Made by a program: the position numbers and the translations under genes. Below, piece by piece: positions 1 to 7,975 of a stretch of DNA of 64,000 nt (the first letter of the stretch is position 1; each line of letters starts with the position of its first letter). Origin of the DNA: CAXXHQ01 sp963665265 (lineage in GTDB: Bacteria > Planctomycetota > Planctomycetia > Pirellulales > Thermoguttaceae); NCBI GenBank assembly GCA_963665265.2, contig OY762224.2, positions 2,666,001 through 2,730,000 of the forward strand, given 5' to 3'. The notes beneath the pieces were generated by a model. It worked only from the letters and a program-made list of their open reading frames with translations. It was not told where the DNA came from and ran no database searches.

Positions 1-1
1 C

Positions 2-499
2 AACGAGGGCAAGGAGCCGGTGAAGATCACAAGCGTCCGTTCGAGTTGCGGCTGCACGACCGCCGGAACGAAGAAAGACGTTTACTGGCCCGGCGAGAAG
101 GGAAAGGTATTGGTGAGCATGGTCGTCGGCTCGCACGTCGGAGAATACACGAAAACCATTCTTGTTGAAACCGACGACAAAGCTTCGACCACGCTAGTTT
201 GCACGGCAGCGATCCCTGAACTTCTTACAATTGAGCCGAAGCTGATTCACTGGAAATACGGCGACAAGAAAACAAAGGTTCTGAAGCTTACTCCCGTTGA
301 TAAGTCGATTCGCATTACGCACGTTAAAATCCCGCAGGATGGGCGAGCGAACCTTATCGAGCAGGACGACGGAAAATATGAGCTTCGTATCCCGTTTTCA
401 GAGAGCCGCCGCGCACGCTCCGAATCAATTGTTTTGGAAACCGATGTAAAGGCCGGCGGCGTCTTCAAGATCATCGAACTGCCGCAGACCACGGAATAA
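2..499 (+). CDS. DUF1573 domain protein, 5' end outside window
   Basis: The reading frame is open from base 2, and its first residues (NEGKEPVKIT) already belong to the DUF1573 fold. The GTG at 20 is therefore an internal valine and the true start lies upstream of the window. The domain hallmark SCGCT follows about ten residues later. DUF1573 proteins are Ig-like (ASH/MSP-related) domains, abundant as secreted proteins in Planctomycetes and Bacteroidetes, with no defined reaction. A paralogue follows after 4 nt, so the two probably share a transcript. Whether this pair is phage cargo or host DNA cannot be decided here. The family call is firm; the function is unknown. Confidence 0.8.
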   Translation, partial: NEGKEPVKITSVRSSCGCTTAGTKKDVYWPGEKGKVLVSMVVGSHVGEYTKTILVETDDKASTTLVCTAAIPELLTIEPKLIHWKYGDKKTKVLKLTPVDKSIRITHVKIPQDGRANLIEQDDGKYELRIPFSESRRARSESIVLETDVKAGGVFKIIELPQTTE

Positions 500-503
500 G
501 TCA

Positions 504-1145
504 ATGCTCAATCTTAGCCTCGTTCTTTTTTCCCTATTCGGCGGACTCACATGGCAAGACGAAAACGTCAGCGTGAAAGCTGACGTGGACGCCGCGTTCG
601 TCAGGGCGGATTTTCGTTTTGAGAACAAAGGTAAGTCTCCCGTAAAGATTCTTGACGTGAAACGATCCTGCGGTTGCCAAACCATTAAGCTAAAGAAAAT
701 GGAATACTCGCCCGGAGAGTCGGGCAAGATCGAGGTCGAGGTAAAAGTTGAAGATATGGTCGGAATCGTCGAAAGAACAGTGACCGTGAAGACGGACGAC
801 GGGGATGAAAAGAATCTCACTGCTAAAATTACAGTGCCTAAGCCCGCTGAAGCGGTCCCCGGAAATCTTTCGTGGTCTCTTGATAAACCAGCGGCGGCGA
901 AGCAAGTCAAGATAACCGCGACGAAGGGAATCTCAATTCGACCAGTTGAAGCTAAATGCCGCCATACGGCGATCGCGGCCGACTATAAGGTAGCGGAAGA
1001 AGGGCAAGTCGTGATTTTGACCGTAGAACCTAAAGACTTAGGCGGGAGTCTTCTTTCCGAAGTGGCGTTGACCCTTGAAGTCCGCGAAGGAAAAAAGAAA
1101 GCGAAAAAAGAAATACGCATTCCAGTTGTTCTCGACTACGATTGA
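504..1145 (+). CDS. Secreted DUF1573 domain protein
   Basis: A 213-aa protein with a short hydrophobic N-terminus (about residues 1-15, ending before TWQDEN) that looks like a signal peptide, so export is likely. Residues 20-110 carry the DUF1573 pattern: FENKGKSPVKI, then the SCGCQ motif near residue 55, then PGESGKIEV. The second half resembles another beta-rich Ig-like domain. It is a tandem paralogue of the gene ending at 499, and a strong terminator follows 92 nt downstream, so the two look like the end of an operon. No catalytic residues are visible. Its role could be surface or periplasmic binding, but that is speculation. Confidence 0.8.
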   Translation: MLNLSLVLFSLFGGLTWQDENVSVKADVDAAFVRADFRFENKGKSPVKILDVKRSCGCQTIKLKKMEYSPGESGKIEVEVKVEDMVGIVERTVTVKTDDGDEKNLTAKITVPKPAEAVPGNLSWSLDKPAAAKQVKITATKGISIRPVEAKCRHTAIAADYKVAEEGQVVILTVEPKDLGGSLLSEVALTLEVREGKKKAKKEIRIPVVLDYD

Positions 1146-1236
1146 CAAGATAGCGAGGAGCAATTAGTATGCAGTGATGGGTTATCTAAATTGAGAATCA
1201 GGTCACTGCCCCACCTGACTCAACGACCCAAACTTC

Positions 1237-1277
1237 GACGCCTCCGTCCACTGCCCCCGGACGGAGGCGTCTTTTTT
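1237..1277 (+). terminator. Strong Rho-independent terminator
   Basis: Bases 1237-1249 (GACGCCTCCGTCC) pair perfectly with 1259-1271 to give a 13-bp stem with a 9-nt loop. The stem is followed by TTTTTT at 1272-1277. It lies downstream of the DUF1573 pair and should end that transcript. Confidence 0.92.
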
Positions 1278-1320
1278 ATCTCTTGCGAATTGCTATAATC
1301 CGAAGCGGAGGATTCAAAAG

Positions 1321-1875
1321 ATGGCAATTCCGCACAACTACAAAGCCGTTCTTGATCTTTTCGACAAGCAACCCGACGAAATCAAATGGCATTTTGAAAA
1401 CTTTGCCGATTTGATTTCTCGCACACTGCCCTACGACGTGGCGATCGCCTATCTCTTTAGCCGGGTTGAATACGCCCACCGCAGCACGCTTTACTGCGGC
1501 ATAACGAAGCGGTACGCGACGGACGCCATTCTTACTCAAGAGATCATTACCTCCCAACACTTCACCCGAAAAGGCTTCAGAACGGCTTTTCAGGCCGTGT
1601 TTGGCGAAACGATACAAGCGCCTCTGCTGCAACTTATAAAAAGTGCAGAGAAAGTTCGAGACACAGGTATGCACGGAGTAGTAACCACGGAAAAAGACGG
1701 ACGGCAGGCGATCCACGACATTTTCCAATACGCGACCGGCTTCAATAACTTTGTGGAAGGCGTCGCCCGCTTCCGGCCGTTCGGGAAGCTGAAAGGCTTT
1801 AAGGGCCGAAAGCAGAGCATCGATAATGCGTCATCGCGGCTAATCTTGAAGGGTCTTGGCTTCAGCGTCCGGTGA
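1321..1875 (+). CDS. Unknown protein, possibly HEPN-like
   Basis: A 184-aa mostly helical protein with a good SD (CGGAGGA at 1305-1312) and a TATAAT at 1294-1299 upstream. I recognise no family with confidence. Near residue 115 the segment EKVRDTGMHG fits the R-x4-H motif used by HEPN ribonucleases and HEPN-like toxins or accessory proteins, but one short motif is weak evidence. The C-terminus is strongly basic (KLKGFKGRK). The gene sits between a terminator and an ECF-like sigma gene. The stop codon lies inside a perfect 18-bp palindrome, so its expression or that of the next gene may be regulated there. Confidence 0.7.
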   Translation: MAIPHNYKAVLDLFDKQPDEIKWHFENFADLISRTLPYDVAIAYLFSRVEYAHRSTLYCGITKRYATDAILTQEIITSQHFTRKGFRTAFQAVFGETIQAPLLQLIKSAEKVRDTGMHGVVTTEKDGRQAIHDIFQYATGFNNFVEGVARFRPFGKLKGFKGRKQSIDNASSRLILKGLGFSVR

Positions 1876-1889
1876 CATACGTATGTCAC
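1872..1889. promoter_or_regulatory. Perfect 18-bp palindrome, operator candidate
   Basis: GTGACATAC at 1872-1880 is followed directly by its reverse complement GTATGTCAC at 1881-1889. It contains the stop codon of the preceding gene and lies about 175 nt before the sigma-factor gene. A related half (GTGACATAAGTAT) occurs in the candidate origin region near 11964. Perfect palindromes of this size usually bind dimeric regulators; no regulator is assigned. Confidence 0.5.
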
Positions 1890-2064
1890 TACTTTCTGCT
1901 ATGCTTGTTATAAATCGTTGTTAAATAGCCATTCCATAATCATACATAAAAACCATTAAAAAAGAACCAAAATAGGGGCTTTCGTAGATATTCTGCTTGA
2001 AACCGGGGTGGGGGTGCAATTAATCTGAAAGTATCTTTTATCACTTATTTTCGGAGGGTGAGGA

Positions 2065-2550
2065 ATGGTACGACAGGAACTCTTAGAGGGGATGTCTGAA
2101 AAACTCCATAAATACTTTTATGTTGCTCACCATATTAAATGCGAATCCACCGCAAGCGACCTAGTCCAAGAAACTTTTTTTAGAGTTATCCGAACAGCCG
2201 GAAGCCTCGAAAAACCACTAATCTACTTTGTAAAAACCGCTAGAGCGGTATTAATGGACCACTACCGTCGAGAATTTCGCAGAGAAGAGGCTTTTGATCG
2301 CATTGCCGAACAGTTTCAAGAAGGCGGGGAAAACAAGCAGCCGGAAATAAACGAAGTCGTTGACCGCGTTCGCGACGCGCTGATGAGGATCAAACCAGCA
2401 CGGGTAAATGCCCTCCGCAGCCTTATCATCGACGGCGAGAGCAGCCGGGAAATCGGCAAAAAACTTGGCCGTGGCCAAAGAGCTATTCTTAGGACGGCCG
2501 AAAAGGGCAAAGCAGACCTCCGGCGGCTAATCGGGAACGATCTACTATGA
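2065..2550 (+). CDS. ECF-type RNA polymerase sigma factor
   Basis: A 161-aa protein with ECF sigma architecture. Region 2 spans roughly residues 15-75: ASDLVQETFFRVIR, then the helix with YFVKTARAVLMDHYRR that would contact the -10. A variable linker follows, then region 4 at about residues 110-155 (SSREIGKKLGRGQRAI, a helix-turn-helix for the -35). The length is typical of short ECF factors, which are numerous in planctomycetes. SD GGAGGGTGAGG lies just before the ATG. The 175 nt upstream contain no gene. No anti-sigma gene is adjacent. It could be a host gene at a junction or a phage regulator; the following minus-strand genes are convergent. Confidence 0.8.
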   Translation: MVRQELLEGMSEKLHKYFYVAHHIKCESTASDLVQETFFRVIRTAGSLEKPLIYFVKTARAVLMDHYRREFRREEAFDRIAEQFQEGGENKQPEINEVVDRVRDALMRIKPARVNALRSLIIDGESSREIGKKLGRGQRAILRTAEKGKADLRRLIGNDLL

Positions 2551-2568
2551 GGTCGCAGAAACTTAGCT

Positions 2569-2751
2569 CTATAGTTGTTTTATAGCCAACTTGCTCCTCG
2601 GTTGACGCCAGACTGGCTCGCCGATGATCTCATATTCTTTCCCGCATCGACATCGGCCGGCCCAGCGTCCGATCGTCGTCGGTTCCGTCTTGAAAAGCTG
2701 GCCGCAGCAGCAACGCCAAGTTAGCGTTTGATTTTGCTTTACTTGTTGCAT
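2569..2751 (-). CDS. Small zinc-ribbon protein
   Basis: A 60-aa basic protein with two Cys-rich knuckles, CCCGQLF and CRCGKEYE, about 18 residues apart, the spacing of a small zinc ribbon. ATG at 2751 follows a GAGGTA ribosome site; a GTG one codon upstream is the alternative. The fold is inferred from cysteine spacing only. It is the last gene of the leftward small-gene cluster and is convergent with the sigma-factor gene. Confidence 0.6.
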   Translation of the reverse strand: MQQVKQNQTLTWRCCCGQLFKTEPTTIGRWAGRCRCGKEYEIIGEPVWRQPRSKLAIKQL

Positions 2752-2809
2752 CACTACCTCAGCAAACTATAGAGCTTCTTTCGCTCCTCTAACAGCTTGT
2801 TGACGAGAA

Positions 2810-3181
2810 TCACAATACCGGCAGGTCAAGTTTGCTATCTTTGTAAGCGTCAATCAAATCAAACACTGACGCCTCGCCCGGAGGGACGGGCGTTTTATCC
2901 CGGTTTCGATAGTATCGTCGAGCCTTTGAACGGCTGATCTTCACCAATTCTGTCCCGTTAAGCAAATAGATACTTTTCAGGAATTCAGGCCCCTGTAAAA
3001 TAGCAATAAGATCGCCGGGCTGGGCCTCAATGACAAAAGCCCCGTCGCGAAGCGTAGCCGGCTGAAACTCTCCGTCATCTGTTTCAAATGTCACGCGAAA
3101 CACAGCCGATCGCTCAGTAATCAAACCGCCCAATTCAACTCTAAAATCCATCGTATCCGGTGCCTTTCTGGTTTCCGCCAT
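2810..3181 (-). CDS. Hypothetical phage protein, 123 aa
   Basis: No family recognised. The protein is beta-rich and acidic in its first two thirds (residues 12-60, ending in QPGDLIAILQGPEF) with a basic patch SRSKARRYYRNR near residue 85. About 80 nt upstream separate it from the next gene. They contain GGAGG at 3208-3212 (minus strand), which is too far from this ATG to be its own ribosome site. Confidence 0.6.
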   Translation of the reverse strand: MAETRKAPDTMDFRVELGGLITERSAVFRVTFETDDGEFQPATLRDGAFVIEAQPGDLIAILQGPEFLKSIYLLNGTELVKISRSKARRYYRNRDKTPVPPGEASVFDLIDAYKDSKLDLPVL

Positions 3182-3261
3182 TGCAGGCGTTAAATGCTGC
3201 GAGCTATTTTACCTCCGTATTCGCTAGGCAACAATATAATGGCGGTTTTGAATCCATAGCC

Positions 3262-3696
3262 CTATCCCTTCTCGGTTAAGCAAAACGTGCAAAGTCCCCT
3301 CGCGGCGGCCGGTCGGCCGCACTCACAGCGCGGCCACCCCTCAAGCCCTCCGAAGTCGGTATCTAGTAGGCGGTTGTCCCAGGCTATTTTGCCCAACGGC
3401 TCGCCCGCCTGCAAAAGCGAATAGACAAAGGCCGGGTGCTTATCAATTGAGGCGGCGACCTTCGCGGCTTGCGGATGGTAAATCGCCGCCCACGCCTGCA
3501 TACTTTTCGACGCGAGAATCGAGTAGGTTCGCGCCGTTTCGACGCCCATTGCCTCAGCCACGCCCGACACATCGCCCCCGCGAAACGGAGTAAATTTGCC
3601 TAACTGGTCGATGTACCCTCCGCCCGCGTAATACGTTCTCCCATTGATTTCAATTTCGCCCGACGCCCAACCCTTCTGATCGATCTTTAACCGCAC
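3262..3696 (-). CDS. Hypothetical protein with C-terminal zinc knuckle
   Basis: A 144-aa protein. The first 45 residues are beta-rich (GEIEINGRTYYAGGGYI); the middle is helical. The end carries CECGRPAAARGLCTFC, a CxC-x10-CxxC pattern like a short zinc ribbon. It overlaps the upstream gene by 10 nt, indicating coupled translation. Function unknown; nucleic-acid binding would be a guess from the zinc site. Confidence 0.65.
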   Translation of the reverse strand: MRLKIDQKGWASGEIEINGRTYYAGGGYIDQLGKFTPFRGGDVSGVAEAMGVETARTYSILASKSMQAWAAIYHPQAAKVAASIDKHPAFVYSLLQAGEPLGKIAWDNRLLDTDFGGLEGWPRCECGRPAAARGLCTFCLTEKG

Positions 3697-3884
3697 GGTA
3701 GCAATACTCCCGCCCTCTTACTGCATCCCTTCCAAAACTCCGCGACCTTCTTGGCCTCGGCCAAATCCTCCGGCGACGGCTCCCACGATAGAAGCCGACT
3801 TAACGAGTAATCCATCTGCTCTGGCTCGAAAAACATTATCTTGCCGGTTTGAGCGTTCACGCCCGGCAAGAATCGATTCGCCAA
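3687..3884 (-). CDS. Small hypothetical protein, TTG start
   Basis: A 65-aa protein beginning with TTG at 3884, chosen because GAGGA lies 8 nt upstream and no ATG fits. It is acidic in the middle (PSPEDLAEAKKVAEFWKG). Both ends overlap neighbours (28 nt upstream gene, 10 nt downstream gene), typical of compact phage early operons. No homology recognised. Confidence 0.5.
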   Translation of the reverse strand: MANRFLPGVNAQTGKIMFFEPEQMDYSLSRLLSWEPSPEDLAEAKKVAEFWKGCSKRAGVLLPCG

Positions 3885-4000
3885 AGCGGCGTCCTCGAAT
3901 CGCCCAAGAACGCCCAGGGCGTCCGCTCAAGCGTTAGCTTTCCGGCGGGCGTGTTCGGGCCGTATTGAGTAAGCAAATAATCAAAGGTGCAAGCGTACAT
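3857..4000 (-). CDS. Small hypothetical protein, 47 aa
   Basis: ATG at 4000 overlaps the stop of the large upstream gene as TAATG and has GAGG 7 nt before it, so translational coupling is likely. The product is MYACTFDYLLTQYGP plus a short basic tail. A longer frame running back to 4126 lies inside the methyltransferase gene and is rejected. No family recognised. Confidence 0.45.
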   Translation of the reverse strand: MYACTFDYLLTQYGPNTPAGKLTLERTPWAFLGDSRTPLWRIDSCRA

Positions 4001-5835
4001 TATGCCCTCACCACCAGCATGGCTACGTTGACGTTTGTGCCCGAGGAATGGAATGAGCCGGCAGGGAGCGGGCGGTACTCCCCAAGGCTCGAAAGCTCGG
4101 CGTGCTGACGCGGGCCGTTCGCGCACAACGCGACCAGCCGGCCGCCCGGCTTCAGGAGCTTCAAAGCGTGTTTTATATGCTTAATGTCTTCGCCGTTATG
4201 AAACGGCGGATTCATCAACACGCGATCGAATTGGCCAAGGTCTTCACACTCCAAGAAGTCTGTGCAACGGACCTCATCGGCCCAAGGGGTAAGAAAGGGG
4301 ATTAACGATTGCTGAATCTCAACGGCGACAACGGAACCATCGGGGCGAATCGGCGGAACCGAATCATTTTCCGTCAGTGCTTTAAGTAGGTTCCCCGTGC
4401 CCGCGCTGGGTTCAAGAATCCGATGCCCGGTTTCAATCGCTGCCTCTTTGACCATCTCGGCGGCGATCTCCGGCGGCGTCGGAAAGAGTTGCGGAGCGGC
4501 GACAACCTTAACGCCCTTTTTCAGCGTTTCCCGCATCGTAGCGAATTCATCAGCCGGTTGCGCCGGAGCGGATAAACGCGGAGCGGGCATCACCTGCCGA
4601 ACGGGCGGAAGTTCAACCGGCTCAAGTTTTGATGGTGCTTTGACTTTTGCATCGGTAATAAAAACCGGCTCCATGTAAAGATGAGCTGCAAAGCCTTCGC
4701 GGTGCGGAATCGTTTTCCCCAGTTTATTTAATGTCGCCCAGCGAACCTCGCGGACGCGGTGCCCATCACAGCGGCGAAACCCGCGACGACCTTTCGCGGC
4801 GTCCCACTCCTCTTGCGTAATCTCGATAAATCCCTCTCCCTTGTAATTGCAGAGCGGCGGGGCCTTAGCAGCCTTTTCGGCGATTTTTGCAACGTCCTCG
4901 GCGGGCGGCGTGTAATCCTCAATTGCTTCTACCTGGACAATACGAGGCCAGCGCGTGTTATTCGTGGTAACGCTCACGATGCGCCCGCCCGACTTATTGA
5001 GTTTCAAAATGGTCAACAGGTAATCGTAAGCATGAATCGTTCCGCCGACCTTCAAGTCAAACTTATCGGCGACAATTCCGCCCGACTCCCCAAGCATGGC
5101 GTTTTCGTATCGTAGCCGATTCTCCGTATGGTTGAGCCAGCGGCGGTAATGTTCAATCGTGGCCCCGTGTCTTTTCGCCGCTTGCTCTTTCGCCTGCTCA
5201 AGCGTCAACTCTCCGCAGTTAAGCCCGCTCCAAGTATTCGACCCATCGACATCGGCAATTCTTTTTGCCTTTTCTTGATTGGCCCCGGCCCAGTGCTTTA
5301 ACCACGTCTCGGCCAGCCCGATCTCTTTAGAAAACTTTCGGGCGTCTGCCTCTAACCCCTTGATTCGACGAAAACGAGTCCCCGCGCTTTCCTTATATTT
5401 TGCATGTTGCAACGCACTCTTCGCCCGCCGTTCCCAATATGTTGACGTTTCCCAAAGCCGCACGGCCCTTTTCAATCCCTTTTCGAGTTTCTTTGCCGCC
5501 TTGTTCGCTTGCAACATTGACGCGCCGGCAACTACATCAGAGACATTAAGCGAATCTTTTAAGCGTCTCGCCTCGTCGCCGCGTTTGTCCGCATAGCCTT
5601 CAAATCGTTCCGCCCGCTCTTCCGCCCGCTCAACTAGGCTTATATCCTCGTCGCCAATCTCCGCAAACTCGGTCAACAGGTCTTCGCGTCCCGGCGTCCA
5701 AGTCGCATAGAATAGCTTTTGCTTCGGCGCCCAAGCGAAACCCGCTTTTCTCAGCCGATCATAGGTTTCTTTCGGCAGACGTTCGGATGAGTACAGCCGC
5801 AGCTTATTATCTTCGGGCGAGTATGTTGTTTTCAT
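4000..5835 (-). CDS. DUF3560 protein fused to a DNA methyltransferase-like domain
   Basis: A 611-aa protein. Residues 1 to about 190 match the DUF3560 pattern: YSPEDNKLRLY, AGFAWAPKQKLFYA, GDEDISLVERAEERAERF and AKYKESAGTRFRRIKG, with long charged helices. The C-terminal 190 residues are a Rossmann methyltransferase: LEPSAGTGNLL (SAM-binding motif I), then FDRVLMNPPFHNG (the NPPF motif of adenine-N6 type enzymes), then LKLLKPGGRLVAL. The pairing suggests DNA modification coupled to an unknown DUF3560 role. ATG at 5835 was chosen over the TTG at 5877 because a GAAGAAG ribosome site precedes it. The N-terminal family call is strong; the substrate is inferred. Confidence 0.85.
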   Translation of the reverse strand: MKTTYSPEDNKLRLYSSERLPKETYDRLRKAGFAWAPKQKLFYATWTPGREDLLTEFAEIGDEDISLVERAEERAERFEGYADKRGDEARRLKDSLNVSDVVAGASMLQANKAAKKLEKGLKRAVRLWETSTYWERRAKSALQHAKYKESAGTRFRRIKGLEADARKFSKEIGLAETWLKHWAGANQEKAKRIADVDGSNTWSGLNCGELTLEQAKEQAAKRHGATIEHYRRWLNHTENRLRYENAMLGESGGIVADKFDLKVGGTIHAYDYLLTILKLNKSGGRIVSVTTNNTRWPRIVQVEAIEDYTPPAEDVAKIAEKAAKAPPLCNYKGEGFIEITQEEWDAAKGRRGFRRCDGHRVREVRWATLNKLGKTIPHREGFAAHLYMEPVFITDAKVKAPSKLEPVELPPVRQVMPAPRLSAPAQPADEFATMRETLKKGVKVVAAPQLFPTPPEIAAEMVKEAAIETGHRILEPSAGTGNLLKALTENDSVPPIRPDGSVVAVEIQQSLIPFLTPWADEVRCTDFLECEDLGQFDRVLMNPPFHNGEDIKHIKHALKLLKPGGRLVALCANGPRQHAELSSLGEYRPLPAGSFHSSGTNVNVAMLVVRA

Positions 5836-5863
5836 GGTTGCTTCTTCAAAGTTGATTTCTTGG

Positions 5864-6325
5864 TTAGATTGCTTCAATGGCCTCTGCGCACAAATCCGCA
5901 GCCCACCGCCCGTCAGGCAACTTGCCCTTCGTCCCGTATTTCACAATTGCCCTGCATGCGTCGAGCAATTTCGGCGCGACGGCAATTAAGCGGGCGTTCG
6001 CAATCGCCTCGTTTACGCTCTGATACTTTTGCGGATTCGGAATTTCTGCTATAAGTTGACGCCGTTCGTCGTAAATGTCCCGCATGTGTCGAAAATGGTC
6101 ACTCCCGCTTGGCACTTCGGAAGTCCACGGGCCGGGCGTATGGGCTACAGTTGGTTCGCCCACTTCGCCCGTCACCATTGCCCGGCCACCGCCGACCTCA
6201 AACACGTTACCAGCGAATAACCATTTGTTTTGTTTCAACGCCTCTGCTATTTGCACGACGGAAGCAAACACTTCATCCGGGTGGCGGCCGGTCTTGTCTA
6301 AGTCAAGTTCAATCCGTAATTTCAT
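5864..6325 (-). CDS. Hypothetical phage protein with C-terminal alpha-helical segment
   Basis: A 153-aa protein. The N-terminus has an MKLRIELDLDKTG strand. The middle contains the HTPGPWTSE segment, and the end contains ANARLIAVAPKLLDACRAIV. A segment of that kind (NArLIA.APkLLdA) is common in phage early proteins of unknown function. It starts with the shared 22-bp leader at 6326-6347. Role unknown. Confidence 0.65.
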   Translation of the reverse strand: MKLRIELDLDKTGRHPDEVFASVVQIAEALKQNKWLFAGNVFEVGGGRAMVTGEVGEPTVAHTPGPWTSEVPSGSDHFRHMRDIYDERRQLIAEIPNPQKYQSVNEAIANARLIAVAPKLLDACRAIVKYGTKGKLPDGRWAADLCAEAIEAI

Positions 6326-6347
6326 AGCGGTTTTATGCTCCGGTTAA
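6326..6347 (-). promoter_or_regulatory. Shared translation-initiation leader, copy 1
   Basis: Read on the minus strand this is TTAACCGGAGCA followed by TAAAACCGCT, directly before ATG. CCGGAG is the ribosome-binding core. The same layout precedes genes starting at 7055, 7954 and 9735, and the first TAA is the stop of the upstream gene. Confidence 0.7.
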
Positions 6348-6793
6348 TCAATCCAAACCTTGTATTCATCGCGGCGAGGCATTTTGCGCTTCTTTAGACG
6401 CCCTGCGGCGAATGCTTCCCGGTACTCTTTCGCCGTTTGTGCGGACGCTTCTCGCGCGCTACGATATTTAATAGCAAACATGCCCCAAAACAACATAAAA
6501 CGAGAATCAGAATCAAGCAGTTCTAAAGACCGCATACACTGCCGCCCGAAACCAATTTCAATTTCCTCAACGACGCGATGCTTTACTCGCAAAACATAGT
6601 GCGAAGACGGGAGCTTTATTACGCGGAAATAGTGCGACCGATAACAAATCCGATAATTTTCCCAGACCTGCAACACGCGGCCCGGCTCGTCGAAGATGAG
6701 GGTTTCGCCCTCTTTCAATTCAGGCGCGGTATGCTCCCTTTCTTTGTACGAGTAATTTTCAGGGTCTAGTACGGCGGCTGATAACTGATTCAT
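6344..6793 (-). CDS. Hypothetical protein, 149 aa
   Basis: No family recognised. The sequence is rich in Tyr and Arg. A central WENYRICYRSHYFRV segment is followed by a predicted helical C-terminus (SAREASAQTAKEYREAF) and a basic tail RLKKRKMPRR. The leader before ATG (AGATTAACCACT) is a diverged relative of the cluster leader. It probably belongs to the same early operon. Confidence 0.6.
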   Translation of the reverse strand: MNQLSAAVLDPENYSYKEREHTAPELKEGETLIFDEPGRVLQVWENYRICYRSHYFRVIKLPSSHYVLRVKHRVVEEIEIGFGRQCMRSLELLDSDSRFMLFWGMFAIKYRSAREASAQTAKEYREAFAAGRLKKRKMPRRDEYKVWID

Positions 6794-6812
6794 AGTGGTT
6801 AATCTTTACTTA

Positions 6813-7055
6813 TTAAATCCCCAACACTTTACGAACTCGGTCCCGAAACTTGTGTGATTCTTTAACTGCGTCTTTATGTCCTTGGTCGCCGCTCCCTGAC
6901 CCGAAACGTTCTTCGACGTAGCCCGCCGCCGCCGCTGCGTTTATGCAAATCCGTTCAAGCCGATAGGCTAGTTCGCCGCGATCGCCGATCGGCATTGCGT
7001 CAATGATCGCTTGCCACTCATCAGGAACTTTGTTTAGGAATTCAAATGCGTTCAT
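6813..7055 (-). CDS. Hypothetical small helical protein, 80 aa
   Basis: No family recognised. Predicted mostly helical, from NAFEFLNKVPDEWQA to a basic C-terminal helix (KESHKFRDRVRKVLG). It starts immediately after leader copy 2 (7056-7077), which supports the ATG at 7055. Confidence 0.6.
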   Translation of the reverse strand: MNAFEFLNKVPDEWQAIIDAMPIGDRGELAYRLERICINAAAAAGYVEERFGSGSGDQGHKDAVKESHKFRDRVRKVLGI

Positions 7056-7077
7056 AGCGGTTTATCTCCCCGGTTAA
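7056..7077 (-). promoter_or_regulatory. Shared translation-initiation leader, copy 2
   Basis: Minus strand TTAACCGGGGAG then ATAAACCGCT before ATG; differs from copy 1 at only a few bases. The first TAA is again the stop codon of the upstream gene. Confidence 0.7.
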
Positions 7078-7265
7078 TACTCTAAAGACTGCAAGCCCAC
7101 GGCGTCCCGCCAATATCGGTAACGGAGTTTTCCACGACCGTCGAAAACATCGGCGCTTCGTCCTTCTTTGTCGCAAACGGCTTGCGCCACTTCCAAAGCG
7201 ATTTGCTTTCTGGAATATGAAGTCCGGCCGGTCTCGTCGTCCGCGCGTGATACGACTTTCCACAT
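7074..7265 (-). CDS. Hypothetical protein, 63 aa
   Basis: ATG at 7265 (MWKVVSRADDETG) is preferred over the longer frame from 7307, which would lie inside the upstream gene. A GGGGG run precedes it. Two nt separate it from the upstream stop. The pattern TSYSRKQIALEVAQAVCDKEGRSADVF and aromatic end YRYWRD suggest a small alpha-beta domain. Function unknown. Confidence 0.55.
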   Translation of the reverse strand: MWKVVSRADDETGRTSYSRKQIALEVAQAVCDKEGRSADVFDGRGKLRYRYWRDAVGLQSLEY

Positions 7266-7267
7266 AA

Positions 7268-7954
7268 TTACGCCCCCGCTAAAATGTCTTTGGCGAACTC
7301 CGCCCACTGTTTATTTTTCAGCTTAAAAAATCGCGTTCCGTTCGATAGCCGATACCGCGTTGCGCAACCCGCCTTGACCGCCTCTAATTCTGCCAGCCCG
7401 GATTCTATCGCCGCGCGAATCATCCCGGCTACGGTTCCGCTTCCTTGCCGCCCGGCAAAATCCCACCGCGCGGGGAGCGATTCAAGGAGGTAAAGCCGTT
7501 GTTTCTTTTTGTGTTCTTCTTCTCTTGCTGCTTGCTCCTTGGCTTTTTGCTCTGCCGCTTCCCGCATCTTCGCCAAGATTTCTTCGCCTAAGAATTCTCT
7601 GACTGCCGCATCACATTCTTTGTTAGTTTTTAACTTTCTGCCGATAAGCTTTTCAAAGACCGCCTTGGACGCCTTATTAAAGGTTGATACCCAGCCGAAG
7701 AGACGCGGGCTTTTCTCTTCGATCTCGCGCACAATACGGGCGGCAAGTTGTTCAGTCGTCGCGGTATCGCCGATGTATTTTGCAATAATGATCTTTGCCG
7801 CTTCTACAGCGTCGCACAGTTCGCCGTCGATTAGCGACAATTGCAGCCGCTCACCGTGCAAGACAAGATGATTCTTACGGATTGAATAGGTTGTCGTGTC
7901 CTCGCCGATCTTCAGCGCGAAACGATCTAGTTTTGGTATATAAAACAATTTCAT
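7268..7954 (-). CDS. Hypothetical protein with lysine/glutamate coiled coil, 228 aa
   Basis: Residues 1-60 are beta-rich (MKLFYIPKLDRFALKIG). Residues 60-130 are helical. Residues 130-150 form a highly charged helix (EAAEQKAKEQAAREEEHKKK). The last 70 residues contain RQGSGTVAGMIRAAIESG and RYRLSNGTRFFKLKNK, reminiscent of a small winged-helix-like domain, but this is only a visual impression. Leader copy 3 precedes the ATG. Confidence 0.65.
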   Translation of the reverse strand: MKLFYIPKLDRFALKIGEDTTTYSIRKNHLVLHGERLQLSLIDGELCDAVEAAKIIIAKYIGDTATTEQLAARIVREIEEKSPRLFGWVSTFNKASKAVFEKLIGRKLKTNKECDAAVREFLGEEILAKMREAAEQKAKEQAAREEEHKKKQRLYLLESLPARWDFAGRQGSGTVAGMIRAAIESGLAELEAVKAGCATRYRLSNGTRFFKLKNKQWAEFAKDILAGA

Positions 7955-7975
7955 AGCGGTTTTAATCTCCGGTTG
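7955..7975 (-). promoter_or_regulatory. Shared translation-initiation leader, copy 3
   Basis: Minus strand CAACCGGAGATT then AAAACCGCT before ATG. The CCGGAG core and the AAACCGCT-ATGAA junction match copies 1, 2 and 4. Confidence 0.7.

Noticed and set aside
3857..4126. 89-aa minus frame starting at 4126
   Set aside because: Its first 42 residues lie inside the methyltransferase gene; only the part from ATG 4000 has an SD and coupling.
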